From positions 1 to 64,000 of the forward strand of contig NZ_JADEWY010000017.1 in NCBI RefSeq assembly GCF_015207375.1: a DNA stretch of 64,000 nt. Reading direction: 5' to 3'. The DNA comes from Coleofasciculus sp. LEGE 07092 (GTDB lineage Bacteria; Cyanobacteriota; Cyanobacteriia; Cyanobacteriales; Coleofasciculaceae). Below the pieces are notes generated by a model, which saw only the letters and a program-made list of their open reading frames with translations, was not told the DNA's origin and did no database searches. This document shows, piece by piece, positions 1 through 10,038 of the stretch. The stretch's first letter is position 1; the number at the start of each line of letters is the position of its first letter. Both the position numbers and the translations under genes were made by a program.

Positions 1-8
1 CCCCTAAT

Positions 9-28
9 CCCCCCTTGGGTTCGGGGGG
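9..28. repeat. G/C hairpin near window edge
   Basis: Six C are followed by an 8-base loop and six G. It is one of two such hairpins in the first 120 bases. Nothing coding is visible in 1-167. Confidence 0.4.
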
Positions 29-97
29 ACGTTAGAAACGAGGGGGAGAATCCAGTCAAAGTCCGCCGTGATATCCATTGCGCAGCAAGATTTGACT

Positions 98-116
98 CCC
101 CCCTTAAAAAGGGGGG
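98..116 (-). terminator. possible terminator hairpin after atpC
   Basis: Six C, a short A/T loop and six G form a strong hairpin about 50 bases past the atpC stop on the minus strand. No clear U-tract follows, so it may equally be a dispersed intergenic palindrome. Confidence 0.35.
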
Positions 117-167
117 ATAGAACAGGGGGAGCTCCAGGCATTTAGACCTTATGAGAGAAACAGCCTC

Positions 168-578
168 TTAAACCATCCCGCCAGCAGCTTGAAAACGAGC
201 TCTCGCCCTTTTTAAGGCTTGAGTCGCTTGAATTTTCTCTTGACGGTTGTCACTACCTTGTACTTGATTGAGGCGCTCTTGAGCTTGGGAGAAAGCTGCT
301 CGGGCAGCTTCTTTATCGATTTTTTCGCCTTGTTCGGCAGCGTTAACGAGAATCGTCACCTCGTCGTTTTCGACTTCAGCAAATCCTCCCATTAGGGCGA
401 TAGGCACCCATTCTTTGCCAGGACGAACTCGCATCACACCAATATCGAGGGCTGATAACAGAGGAGCGTGACCGCTTAATATACCGAGCTGACCGGTGGT
501 GCTGGGCAGAATAACTTCTTGAGCCTCAGAATCCCAGACCAATTTGTCGGGAGAAACTACGCGAACAGTTAAGGTCAT
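168..578 (-). CDS. atpC: F0F1 ATP synthase epsilon subunit
   Basis: 136 residues, the usual length for the epsilon subunit, which sits on the central stalk of the thylakoid/plasma-membrane ATP synthase and regulates ATP hydrolysis. The N-terminal beta-sandwich (about 1-85) carries the family signature [16 protein letters not shown]. The C-terminal helical part (about 90-136) is rich in Ala, Gln and Arg. It lies 103 bases downstream of the beta-subunit gene on the same strand, the two-gene beta/epsilon unit typical of cyanobacteria (also called atpE there). The rest of the ATP synthase operon is not in the window, which is normal for the phylum. No defects seen. Confidence 0.97.
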   Translation of the reverse strand: MTLTVRVVSPDKLVWDSEAQEVILPSTTGQLGILSGHAPLLSALDIGVMRVRPGKEWVPIALMGGFAEVENDEVTILVNAAEQGEKIDKEAARAAFSQAQERLNQVQGSDNRQEKIQATQALKRARARFQAAGGMV

Positions 579-622
579 CAGTTAATGGTTAGTAATTAGG
601 GGTTATAGAGGAGGGAAAGGTG

Positions 623-664
623 AAGGGGAAAAGGTGAGCCGTTTCTCTACACCCTTTTCCCTTT
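623..664. other. hairpin between atpD and atpC
   Basis: A purine-rich arm (AAGGGGAAAAGGTG) and a near-complementary pyrimidine arm (CACCCTTTTCCCTT) flank a short loop in the 103-base spacer. It could tune the beta:epsilon ratio or mRNA stability; this is inference only. Confidence 0.35.
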
Positions 665-681
665 AACCCTTACCCGCATGA

Positions 682-2172
<1,491 letters not shown>

Positions 2173-2310
2173 TTACCGATCCAGTTGGATCGTATTAAAG
2201 CTTAACAATACCGTTCTCTAGCTTATCACCCATAGGGGATCGCAATGGCAGCGTACTTTCACAATGGGGGAGATGGGGAAGGATAAAGTCAGCTTGTAAA
2301 AAATTCGGGT

Positions 2311-3291
2311 TTAAGAGCCAGACTTGTGTTTGCGCTGGAAATGTACCGCTATACTGACAGCGCCGAGTCCCAACAAGCCAAGGATTGAACTCGGTTCTGG
2401 AACATCTTTGGGTTCGACAACAGGCTCAACAACAGGCTCAACAACAGGCTCAACAACAGGTTCGACTACTTTCGGCGGCGGTGGTGCTGTTCCTAGCGAC
2501 TGACCTTTTAGGAATACAACAGAATCAAGTAGACCATCACCCACATCTTGAATCTCAATAGTTAGGCTATTCCTGGCATTTTTGTTAAGCAACCCCTCAA
2601 AGGTCAATTCCTTAGTAAAACCGTCTAACTTGGTGTTGGTGATAGAACCTGTGGGATTGTTGATGTAGTCGGGGTGATAAGACGAAGGGTCTAGAGGGTT
2701 AGGGATTAGATTATTAATAGTAACGCTATTTCCGTCACTTAACAGGGCTAAGTTGACATTATTGAGAAGCAATTGAAACGAGTCATTAAACTCACTGCCT
2801 CCAAACTCAACAAACTCTTCTGAGCCAAAAACATATTGAAAAAACACTTTGTCTGCCGTACTGTCGGCGTCAAAATCGATCTGTAAAATCATGTCGTCCC
2901 CTGGCACTCCTGCAATTCCCATGCCTTGGATGCCAAAATCTTTGCTGAGATCATTGAGGGGATTGATTGCACCGTTTTCGTCAATGTGGGGGACTAGTCC
3001 TCCATCTTCAGTGTTTGTAGCTGGTATTTCTCCCACTTCACCTGTACTGAGAACTATGCCTGAACCCAAACCAAATGGGTCATCATTGAACAGACCAAAT
3101 GCTTCAGCATCTCCTGTGGTTGAGAGCGAGAAGTTGCTCAGTCCTGTCGTATAACCGAGAAGGGCGTTGAGCAAATCTCCCTCTTGGTTATTTGGGGTAA
3201 TCGTAAATGCCATTGTCGGTGTTCCGAGCAAGCTGAAAGTCGCAGTCGCAGCTAAAGTAACGGTTGTAGCTACTTGGTTTAAAATACCCAT
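2311..3291 (-). CDS. choice-of-anchor L domain PEP-CTERM protein
   Basis: 326 residues. An N-terminal hydrophobic signal peptide (about 1-28, ending near TPTMAF) is followed by a choice-of-anchor L type domain (about 50-270) with the diagnostic VFGSEEFVEFG motif. Next comes a proline/valine linker of tandem EPVV units (about 276-293). The C-terminus is a PEP-CTERM sorting signal: VPEPSS, a hydrophobic helix and a basic tail. PEP-CTERM proteins are recognised by an exosortase and exported to the surface or extracellular matrix; no exosortase is in the window. The ligand and exact role are unknown. It stands alone between the atp genes and a plus-strand gene. Confidence 0.85.
   Translation of the reverse strand: MGILNQVATTVTLAATATFSLLGTPTMAFTITPNNQEGDLLNALLGYTTGLSNFSLSTTGDAEAFGLFNDDPFGLGSGIVLSTGEVGEIPATNTEDGGLVPHIDENGAINPLNDLSKDFGIQGMGIAGVPGDDMILQIDFDADSTADKVFFQYVFGSEEFVEFGGSEFNDSFQLLLNNVNLALLSDGNSVTINNLIPNPLDPSSYHPDYINNPTGSITNTKLDGFTKELTFEGLLNKNARNSLTIEIQDVGDGLLDSVVFLKGQSLGTAPPPPKVVEPVVEPVVEPVVEPVVEPKDVPEPSSILGLLGLGAVSIAVHFQRKHKSGS
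2411..2461. repeat. 12-bp tandem repeat coding EPVV units
   Basis: A 12-bp unit (GGCTCAACAACA on the plus strand) is repeated about four to five times inside the linker of the PEP-CTERM protein. Copies are almost identical in DNA, which suggests recent slippage and length polymorphism. Confidence 0.8.
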
Positions 3292-3603
3292 GATTTTTTG
3301 CCTTTCACAATTTATAGACAGGGACTATCCTGATTTTATTGTCTGGCAGGGCACGCGGCTATGTACCTCTACAGGAGACGTAAATAAACGGAATTATGTT
3401 GCCAAACGTCAGTAATGGGTTACTGTTGTTGAACCTATCTAAAAAAAGAATATAAAAACTAGCGGCTAACTATTGCGTCCATCTAGGGTTCTAAATTATA
3501 GGGAAAAGAGAAAAATTCTGTTACGTGCTCAAGCGAATTGAATTTTGGAAGTGAAGAGGCAATGTTGGTGTGGTTGAATGAGGTTAGCAATTCATAAACC
3601 CCC
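3292..3603. other. intergenic region, no gene seen
   Basis: 312 A/T-rich bases between two divergent genes. It must hold promoters for the PEP-CTERM gene (minus) and the nuclease-like gene (plus). I see no clear -35/-10 pair, RNA or repeat. Confidence 0.5.
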
Positions 3604-4212
3604 ATGTCTAAGTTAAAAATCTTACAAGAGGGAGTCAGTTATACGTTTCGTTCGTACTTCGAGTTACCGAATGACACGGATGAAGTACTAGCAGAGTTTG
3701 GCTATCGGTTTGAACGTCAGCGCCTCCAGTTACCAACAACGACTCGTCAAATTGACGGATTGCCAGAATTGCAGCAACAGTTAGAAGAAACGATTCCCTA
3801 TGTCACCCTCAGCAGCGAGACGGCGAAGCGGGAAATTTTGATTGCGCCTGTGTTGACGCGAGTGGCGGTGATGTGTCGCCGTCTGTTGCGAATTGAATAT
3901 CCGTTGAAGGTGAATGAGCAACTTCAGGGAAATTTGGATTATTTTATCCAGTCGGAACGAGGATTAATCGTTATTGAAGCAAAACGGGATGATGTGACGC
4001 GGGGATTTACACAATTAGCGGTGGAGTTGATTGCCCTGGCGATGGTGGAGGAATCGCCGGAAGTGTTGTATGGGGTGGTAAGTATTGGAGAGTTGTGGAT
4101 TTTTGGTAAGTTGGAGCGCAGTAACTATATTATTACAAGGGATATTGGGTCGTATACATTGCCAGATGATTTGGCAGAGTTGGTAAGGATTTTAGTGGGG
4201 ATTTTGGAGTAA
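3604..4212 (+). CDS. hypothetical protein, PD-(D/E)XK nuclease-like
   Basis: 202 residues, not recognised as a named family. The centre (about 115-135) reads LDYFIQSERGLIVIEAKRDD. An acidic residue about 14 positions before an E-A-K on a hydrophobic strand is the layout of the PD-(D/E)XK nuclease fold. A hydrophobic helix with Q at about 137-150 would fit the following alpha helix of that fold. Single-gene unit, with no methylase or restriction partner nearby. Many cyanobacterial proteins of this type are orphan, restriction-endonuclease-like and uncharacterised. Function remains open. Confidence 0.6.
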   Translation: MSKLKILQEGVSYTFRSYFELPNDTDEVLAEFGYRFERQRLQLPTTTRQIDGLPELQQQLEETIPYVTLSSETAKREILIAPVLTRVAVMCRRLLRIEYPLKVNEQLQGNLDYFIQSERGLIVIEAKRDDVTRGFTQLAVELIALAMVEESPEVLYGVVSIGELWIFGKLERSNYIITRDIGSYTLPDDLAELVRILVGILE

Positions 4213-4391
4213 ATGAGGAAATTTTATTAAATCCTGAAGGTTCAATACTCACCACTGACTTGTTTTCTTGACTTTTTAAATCGTGCAATAGTTTAGCACC
4301 GGAGGACGAGGCAGACCGGGCTGTGGGAAAATAGAGGAGAAGGCACCCTAAATCGCTGCATCTACCTACTCAATCCTGACACGTCAAACCT

Positions 4392-5249
4392 ATGTCCACA
4401 GCCCCCAAACTCGTTTCTGAAAATCGATGCTTCGGCGGTAGAGTTGGCTTTTACACCCATCACTCCCAGACGTGCGACAGCAAAATGCGGTTTTCGGTTT
4501 ACCAACCGCCCCTAGGGAAACTGGAACGGGTGCCTGTACTCTACTTTCTCTCTGGTTTAACCTGCACAGAAGAGAATTTCATGGCAAAGGCAGGGGCACA
4601 ACAATTTGCAGCTAAATACGGGTTGATGTTAGTTGCACCAGATACCAGTCCTCGGGATACAGGAATTCCTGGTGAAGATGAAGAATGGGACTTGGGTACG
4701 GGGGCTGGCTTTTACGTGGATGCTACGGTTGAACCGTGGGCAGTGCATTACCAAATGTACAGCTATGTCGTTGAGGAATTACCTGCTATTATTGCCCAGC
4801 ATTTCCCAGCCCAAATCGAGCAACAGGGCATTTTCGGTCATTCCATGGGGGGACACGGAGCACTCGTCTGCGCCATGAGAAACCCCGCACAATACAAATC
4901 TGTTTCGGCGTTAGCACCGATTGCCGCACCGATGCGCTGTCCGTGGGGGCAAAAGGCATTTACTCATTACCTGGGTTCTGATTCAGAGAAGTGGCGTATC
5001 TATGATGCTAGTGAACTAGTGCTGAAAGTGGGCTACAAGCGTCCTATTTTAATCGACCAAGGCACAGCCGACCCCTTTTTAGAAAAAGAGCAGTTGTTAC
5101 CAGGTGCGTTTGCCCAAGCGTGTGAAAAAGCTGGTGTTCCTTTAACGCTGCGGTTTCAAGAAGGGTACAACCACAGTTACTATTTCATTTCCACCTTTAT
5201 TGAAGACCACATCCGCCATCACGCTGCTGCTTTAGTGGAAAATGCTTAG
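4392..5249 (+). CDS. fghA: S-formylglutathione hydrolase
   Basis: 285 residues, full family length (esterase D type alpha/beta hydrolase). It hydrolyses S-formylglutathione to formate and glutathione in formaldehyde detoxification. The nucleophile elbow GHSMGGHGAL places Ser near 151. A DQGTADPFL segment supplies the acid near 226 and GYNHSYYF the His near 262. The N-terminal SGLTCTEENFM oxyanion-loop motif is also characteristic. The partner glutathione-dependent formaldehyde dehydrogenase is not adjacent. ATG start. Confidence 0.95.
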   Translation: MSTAPKLVSENRCFGGRVGFYTHHSQTCDSKMRFSVYQPPLGKLERVPVLYFLSGLTCTEENFMAKAGAQQFAAKYGLMLVAPDTSPRDTGIPGEDEEWDLGTGAGFYVDATVEPWAVHYQMYSYVVEELPAIIAQHFPAQIEQQGIFGHSMGGHGALVCAMRNPAQYKSVSALAPIAAPMRCPWGQKAFTHYLGSDSEKWRIYDASELVLKVGYKRPILIDQGTADPFLEKEQLLPGAFAQACEKAGVPLTLRFQEGYNHSYYFISTFIEDHIRHHAAALVENA

Positions 5250-5311
5250 GGTTTATCCCACATTTGGCACTCTCAAGTGCCACAGTGGGAAGTAGGGAAG
5301 TTTCGGTACAG

Positions 5312-5344
5312 AGATCCCCGACTTCTTAGAGCAGTCGGGGATCT
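5312..5344. repeat. dispersed palindrome, copy 1
   Basis: An 11-bp arm AGATCCCCGAC and its exact complement lie around a short loop between the convergent fghA and pentapeptide genes. A second copy with nearly the same core is at 52640-52696. It may act as a bidirectional terminator here. Confidence 0.7.
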
Positions 5345-5390
5345 TGCCTGGAGTGCAGATGCTGTTCTGTTATAGCAGTCGCAACAATCC

Positions 5391-5414
5391 GCCAGGGAAT
5401 AAAGTCCCTGGCAG
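5391..5414. terminator. hairpin after pentapeptide gene
   Basis: GCCAGGGA and TCCCTGGC form an 8-bp stem 40 bases beyond the stop of the minus-strand pentapeptide gene. No U-run, so this is a weak terminator candidate. Confidence 0.35.
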
Positions 5415-5451
5415 ATTATCAGGTTAATTAAGAATGGTGCAAGATCTCTGT

Positions 5452-6384
5452 TCAAACCGCAGTCGAGTACAAAGAGCGGTTCGTCAATTCTGGCACCCTA
5501 GAGTTGCTGACTTGGACATCATTAAAGTCAATCCCATAAAGCTTTGTCCCTCTCAAATCTGCGTCACTCAAATCTACTTTTTTCAAAATTGCCCACGTCA
5601 AGTTAGCATCCTCTAGAGATGCTCCTGCTAGATTCGCTCCTGTGAGGTCGGCTCCTTGCAGATTCACCCGATCCAGTTTAGCGTCGGTTAAATTAGCGGC
5701 TGTCAAGTTAGCTCCTTCTAAATTAGCACCACTCAATCTGGCTTCTCTAAAGTTAACTGCCTCTAAATCAGCACCACCTAGATCTAAGCCCTTTAACCAA
5801 GCTGCCCTACAGTTAATAAAACTTAAAGACGCTCCATACAGGCTCGCCCCAATTAGTCTTGCCTCGGATAAATTAGCCCATTTAAAATTGACACCATTAA
5901 GATTTGCATCTCGCAAATTGACCCGTTCTAACTGTGCCCCGCAGAGATTGGCACCCCACAAGTTTGCCCGTCTTAAGTTGGCACCACTGAGGTCAGCGCC
6001 ACTTAGTTTGGCTCCTGGTAGTTTCGATTTCACCATAAAAGCACCGCTAATAGTGGCTTTGGTCAGATCTGTGTCTACGAGTTTGGCATCGCTCAATTTA
6101 ACATATGTTAAATTTGCCCAGTTCATCTGAGCACCACTTAGGTCTGATTTGATTAAAAAGGCTCTAGTCAAATCAGCACCAACCAGATTAGCGCCTCTAA
6201 GGTTGACTCCGAGGAGAGTCACTCCTCTTAAATCGGCTCCACAGAGGTCAGCGCCTTCAAAATTTCTGTTTCCCTGTTCGTAAAGTCTGAGAAGTTGTCT
6301 GACTTTCATTGGGGACGTTTTCCCTTCACTATGTGTTGAACTGAAGTTTGGCAAGACTTTAAGAAATGACTTAGTGTGTTTCAT
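5452..6384 (-). CDS. pentapeptide repeat protein
   Basis: 310 residues. After a 35-40 residue lead the protein is an almost uninterrupted run of A(D/N)LXX pentapeptides from about residue 40 to 290, for example ADLCGADLRGVTLLG. Such repeats fold into a right-handed quadrilateral beta-helix. Cyanobacteria encode many of these and most have no known function; DNA-gyrase protection is known only for MfpA/Qnr-like members and is not implied here. No transmembrane segment or fused domain is visible. ATG start preceded by an A/T-rich leader. Confidence 0.9.
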   Translation of the reverse strand: MKHTKSFLKVLPNFSSTHSEGKTSPMKVRQLLRLYEQGNRNFEGADLCGADLRGVTLLGVNLRGANLVGADLTRAFLIKSDLSGAQMNWANLTYVKLSDAKLVDTDLTKATISGAFMVKSKLPGAKLSGADLSGANLRRANLWGANLCGAQLERVNLRDANLNGVNFKWANLSEARLIGASLYGASLSFINCRAAWLKGLDLGGADLEAVNFREARLSGANLEGANLTAANLTDAKLDRVNLQGADLTGANLAGASLEDANLTWAILKKVDLSDADLRGTKLYGIDFNDVQVSNSRVPELTNRSLYSTAV

Positions 6385-6750
6385 TGGTAAATATATTTGT
6401 GAAGATTAGTAAGACTCTTCTGAAAGCCATTTTTCAAATTTTCATTTGTATAACAGTTTTTGCTTGGGCGTAATACGCTTTTATAAGGAGTAATACAAGT
6501 AATAATGAAAACGAACTGCTTAAAAAGCAGACTGAAATCATCAGCTAACTAGACCTATTATAAATGAAACTTGCTAGTAAAGTTATAAGGCTGTAGTCTG
6601 TAGATCTTGTGAAGTTAATTCAGTTTTGTTAAGAAGATTGAATAAATATTGATAAACTTAAACTAAGCCATATTAAACACACAATGCAGCGTTCCTTACC
6701 ATCATGAAGACCAAAGCAATAGCTTCCCTCTCATTAATTTTGCTTAATAC
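6385..6750. other. A/T-rich intergenic region
   Basis: 366 bases upstream of the pentapeptide gene and downstream of the membrane-protein gene. There are short palindromes such as GCGTAATACGC but no convincing gene, RNA or terminator. Confidence 0.5.
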
Positions 6751-7374
6751 TTACCGCTGTTGATTAACCATTGCCGTCTCCCAGAGTAAACCCATCAGGG
6801 TGATTCCTGTCAGGACACCGACTGCCAACCACGTCACCGCCAACCCCACAACTTCACTAAGGAACAGGTGCGTGAACAAGCGTAAAGCTCCACCAATTGT
6901 CCAACCCAGTGCTAGGGCTATAGACCAGCATAGGGGACTTGCCAAGATCCACAGCCAAGCGCTAGAAACTTGCTGCCTCAAGACTATCCATTGCCCAACC
7001 CCCAGTAAAAATCCAATCTTTGCTCCGTCCAAAACTCCGTAGAGTACCCTAGGAAAAAGATACAGAGTTCGAGGGGCAAACCAGCCTAAAGCCCCTAGTC
7101 CACTGAACCCAATTAACCCCCAACTCAGGAGACTGACTAGCACCCACCAGCCAGCCCGAGAGATGTGCTGCCTTAAAACAAGTAACTGAGCTAACCCAAT
7201 CAGACTACCGCCGATTATTCCCTCGACAGCCCCAACATCCGGTCTTTCACCAATTTCAATCCAAAACAAACTGGTCAAAAAACCTAAAAACGTCATTAAC
7301 GTCCACTGCAACCAAAGGTTACAGCCAATATCTGTGGGTTTTGCTTCGGAGTGATTATTGGTTGTTACTGACAT
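6751..7374 (-). CDS. polytopic membrane protein with internal repeat
   Basis: 207 residues from the ATG at 7374; a TTG at 7446 would add 24 residues that look less natural. Six or so hydrophobic segments. Two halves resemble each other: IGLAQLLVLRQHISRAGWW (first half) and LLGVGQWIVLRQQVSSAWLW (second half). Each has the same G-Q-x-x-VLRQ core, which suggests an internal duplication. I do not recognise a named function; similar repeat-bearing membrane proteins are common unannotated proteins in cyanobacteria. Isolated gene. Confidence 0.7.
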   Translation of the reverse strand: MSVTTNNHSEAKPTDIGCNLWLQWTLMTFLGFLTSLFWIEIGERPDVGAVEGIIGGSLIGLAQLLVLRQHISRAGWWVLVSLLSWGLIGFSGLGALGWFAPRTLYLFPRVLYGVLDGAKIGFLLGVGQWIVLRQQVSSAWLWILASPLCWSIALALGWTIGGALRLFTHLFLSEVVGLAVTWLAVGVLTGITLMGLLWETAMVNQQR

Positions 7375-7548
7375 TTGGAAGCGGCGGGACAGGAGTAGAA
7401 GAGCCAAATAAAACAATCTATCATTTTGGCTGAACGAGTGGCTCAACAGAAAAAACCGAAATTAACCTTCTTTCCTCTCTCTGCTTTGCCGCTCTCCTAC
7501 AGTATTAGCTGGTTGACACTCAGCACTATAATAGGTAATTCGCTTACA

Positions 7549-7575
7549 TCCCCTCCTTAAAAGACAGGGGCTTTC
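7549..7575 (-). terminator. hairpin downstream of GHL10 gene
   Basis: CCCCT and AGGGG pair across an A/T-rich loop about 20 bases after the GHL10 stop on the minus strand. It also resembles the ends of IS200/IS605 elements seen in cyanobacteria, so origin is uncertain. Confidence 0.35.
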
Positions 7576-7592
7576 CGCGTCCTAGGTTTCAT

Positions 7593-8798
7593 TTACTCGT
7601 AAGGAAAGAGTTCTCGGAACCCTTTGCGGCGTTGCTGTGGGGACTCTGGAGTAATGTAACTCCACAGGGTTTCCCAGTAAAAGAAGGATACGCCGTCGAA
7701 GCCGCGATCGCGAACTGCCTGCACCTGCTCTTGAATTTGCTTCATGGCAACCGGACGCAGTCGTGTCCCCGTTGTAATACCGATACTGACAGGAATTTGC
7801 CGACGCGCTAGCTGTACCCCTGGTTGTACCAATTCAGATTGAAAGCTTTTCAAATCATTTCGATAAACCTGTAAAACCAATTCGTCTATCCAACCCCGCT
7901 TGACCCAGGTTGACCAGTCTTGGAGGTAATATTTGTAGGCGAAGGATTCTGGATTAGGAGATAGGGATACTAGGCAATTGGGTTTGATTGATTTTACTGC
8001 CTCGAAGATCCGTTGCATAAACGCGCTAATCTTATTGGCTCGCCAGCGCATCCACTCGGAGTCAAGGGGGTAGCTGGGGGGACTTTTTCCGCCATGTTCT
8101 TGTTGGTACAGCTCAACAGTGAAGGGGTCGTAACCCAATTCCACTGGCATCCCAAAATGATCGTCAAGCTGAATGCCATCCACATCATACTGGGTGACAA
8201 CCTCAACAATTAAGTCGAAAATGAGCTGCTGTACTTCTGGATGTAGGGGATTGAGCCAGACTTGTACCCGCTCATTAAGAATATCTGCTGAAGCGATCGC
8301 AGGTTTCCCCAACTTGGGAGTCTCACCAATCCAATTGGGGTGGCGTTGCACCAGTTCAGAATTGGGAGGAGCCATAAAACCATATTCAAACCAAGGAATA
8401 ACCCTCAAACCTTGGCGATGTCCTTGCTCAACAATTTCTGCCAACACATCCCCTCCCAGTCGCATCATATCTAGCAGTGCGTCTTGCTTCCGAGTGGTGA
8501 CTGATTCAGCAACAGCACTCGGATAAAAGGTATGTCCTCGGTTCCAAACCACCGGATAAACTGTATTGAAGTTGAGTTGAGACAGTTGATACAGAGCTCG
8601 ATTGATTCCCCACGGCGAAAAAAGTACACCACTCGCCACGTTGGTAAGCCATACACCCCGAATCTCCGTTAGAGCTGGCAGCGTCTGGGGACTTCCTAAA
8701 GACTTTATGGGAAAAATTGCTGGATGGGAGAGGATTGCCAAACCAAGCGCCAGTCCCAGACACAGCACATAATTCAACCAAGCCTGGTATTTTTTCAT
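7593..8798 (-). CDS. GHL10-type glycoside hydrolase-like protein
   Basis: 401 residues. The N-terminal hydrophobic segment (about 9-28) is a signal peptide or anchor. From about residue 45 the sequence matches the GHL10 (DUF187-like) TIM-barrel family: EIRGVWLTNV, then a VYPVVWNRGHTFYPS block, then DVDGIQLDDHFG near 205, where the acidic residues expected at the active site sit. Members act on cell-wall or extracellular polysaccharides; the substrate is not known. It follows recF by 11 bases on the same strand, so the two are probably co-transcribed. This arrangement says nothing obvious about function. Confidence 0.87.
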   Translation of the reverse strand: MKKYQAWLNYVLCLGLALGLAILSHPAIFPIKSLGSPQTLPALTEIRGVWLTNVASGVLFSPWGINRALYQLSQLNFNTVYPVVWNRGHTFYPSAVAESVTTRKQDALLDMMRLGGDVLAEIVEQGHRQGLRVIPWFEYGFMAPPNSELVQRHPNWIGETPKLGKPAIASADILNERVQVWLNPLHPEVQQLIFDLIVEVVTQYDVDGIQLDDHFGMPVELGYDPFTVELYQQEHGGKSPPSYPLDSEWMRWRANKISAFMQRIFEAVKSIKPNCLVSLSPNPESFAYKYYLQDWSTWVKRGWIDELVLQVYRNDLKSFQSELVQPGVQLARRQIPVSIGITTGTRLRPVAMKQIQEQVQAVRDRGFDGVSFFYWETLWSYITPESPQQRRKGFRELFPYE

Positions 8799-8809
8799 TT
8801 AGAGAGTCC

Positions 8810-9958
8810 TTAACCAACTGCCTTAATTTGCCCTGCCTGAACCGAAAGAATTTGGGATGAGTTCAACCACTGAGAATCAAACGCCCCTAAGTGGGTGGTG
8901 GTAATCAGGGTCTGAAAACGGTCTTGAATCGCCTCCAGGAGTTGATTTTGACGGTTGAGGTCGAGTTCAGCTAACACGTCATCTAGCAATAGCAGGGGTG
9001 GTTCTCCTACCACTTCTTCAATTAGTTTTAATTCTGCTAGCTTCAGCGCTAATACTAGCGTCCGTTGCTGACCTTGAGAACCATAGGAGCGGGCAGGGGT
9101 TTGGTTAATGGTAAACTCTACTTCATCCCGGTGAGGACCAACGAGGGTTGTTCCCTGACGCTGTTCGGGGATGCGACGCCGCTCAATCTTTTCTAAAAAT
9201 GCCTGCTGTACCCTTTCTGGGTCATCGTTCTCAATAATGACATTAGGGGCATACCTCACTTCTAGCACCTCTGTCTCTCCGCTGATACTGGCGTGCCATA
9301 CTTGCGCTAAGGGTGCCAGTCTATCGAGCATTCTGGCACGCCGCCGCGTCACTCGCGAACCTGCCGTTGCTAATTGGGCATCCCACAACGCTAGTTCTGC
9401 CTGATAATCTCTGGATGAAAATTCATCGGTTTTAGCTTCGATTTCCTGCTTACGGAAGGCTTTAAGGAGAGCGTTGCGCTGTCGCAGGATTTGGTTGTAC
9501 TGCTGCAAGATATAGGCATAAATAGGTTCCAACTGAGTCAAGATAGAATCGAGCCAACTACGCCGCCGTTCTGGACTGCCCCGCACCAGTTCTAAATCTA
9601 GACTGGAAAACTGTACGGCATTGAGGATGCCCAAAAAGTCAAGCTGACGCCGTAAGGCTTCTTGATTGAGGGCAACAGTACGCCGTCCCTGACTGCGGAG
9701 AGTCAGCCCTAGTTCCGTCGAACCATAGGCACGTTCCAAAATAGCCCGAATTTGGGCAATTGAGGTATCTTCCAAGACTAATTCGCGATCGCGCACTGAC
9801 CGATGGCTTCTGAGCGTTGATAGCAATTCCACCGCCTCTAGCAGATTTGATTTTCCCTGAGCGTTATTCCCAAGCAAAATTGTCTTGGGGGCGTCAAAAT
9901 TGACCAGACAATCTCGATAGTTACGAAACTGACGGAGTTGTAGGCTTTTCAGGTACAT
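8810..9958 (-). CDS. recF: DNA replication and repair protein RecF
   Basis: 382 residues, normal length. It is an SMC-like ATPase that loads RecA with RecO/RecR at single-strand gaps. Walker A LGNNAQGKSNLLEA lies near 30-43, the ABC signature region SQGQQRTLVLALKLAE near 293 and Walker B/D-loop LLLLDDVLAELD near 325. ATG start at 9958. It is not beside dnaA/dnaN as in many bacteria, which is usual for cyanobacteria. It leads a two-gene unit with the GHL10 gene. Confidence 0.96.
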   Translation of the reverse strand: MYLKSLQLRQFRNYRDCLVNFDAPKTILLGNNAQGKSNLLEAVELLSTLRSHRSVRDRELVLEDTSIAQIRAILERAYGSTELGLTLRSQGRRTVALNQEALRRQLDFLGILNAVQFSSLDLELVRGSPERRRSWLDSILTQLEPIYAYILQQYNQILRQRNALLKAFRKQEIEAKTDEFSSRDYQAELALWDAQLATAGSRVTRRRARMLDRLAPLAQVWHASISGETEVLEVRYAPNVIIENDDPERVQQAFLEKIERRRIPEQRQGTTLVGPHRDEVEFTINQTPARSYGSQGQQRTLVLALKLAELKLIEEVVGEPPLLLLDDVLAELDLNRQNQLLEAIQDRFQTLITTTHLGAFDSQWLNSSQILSVQAGQIKAVG

Positions 9959-10038
9959 TGGTCATTGACCACCACTAAAACATCCGTTATCAAATTTGTG
10001 ATCACATTAGTCATTGCTTGTTTACAAATGACAAATGA

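Noticed and set aside
2411-2461. CRISPR-like repeat array
   Set aside because: The 12-bp units are contiguous without spacers and code for EPVV in frame.
3604-4212. Restriction-modification system
   Set aside because: Only a nuclease-like fold is suggested; no methyltransferase or specificity gene is nearby.
5642-6130. Long plus-strand open frame inside the pentapeptide gene
   Set aside because: It is the complement of the A(D/N)LXX repeat; composition is low-complexity and no start context supports it.
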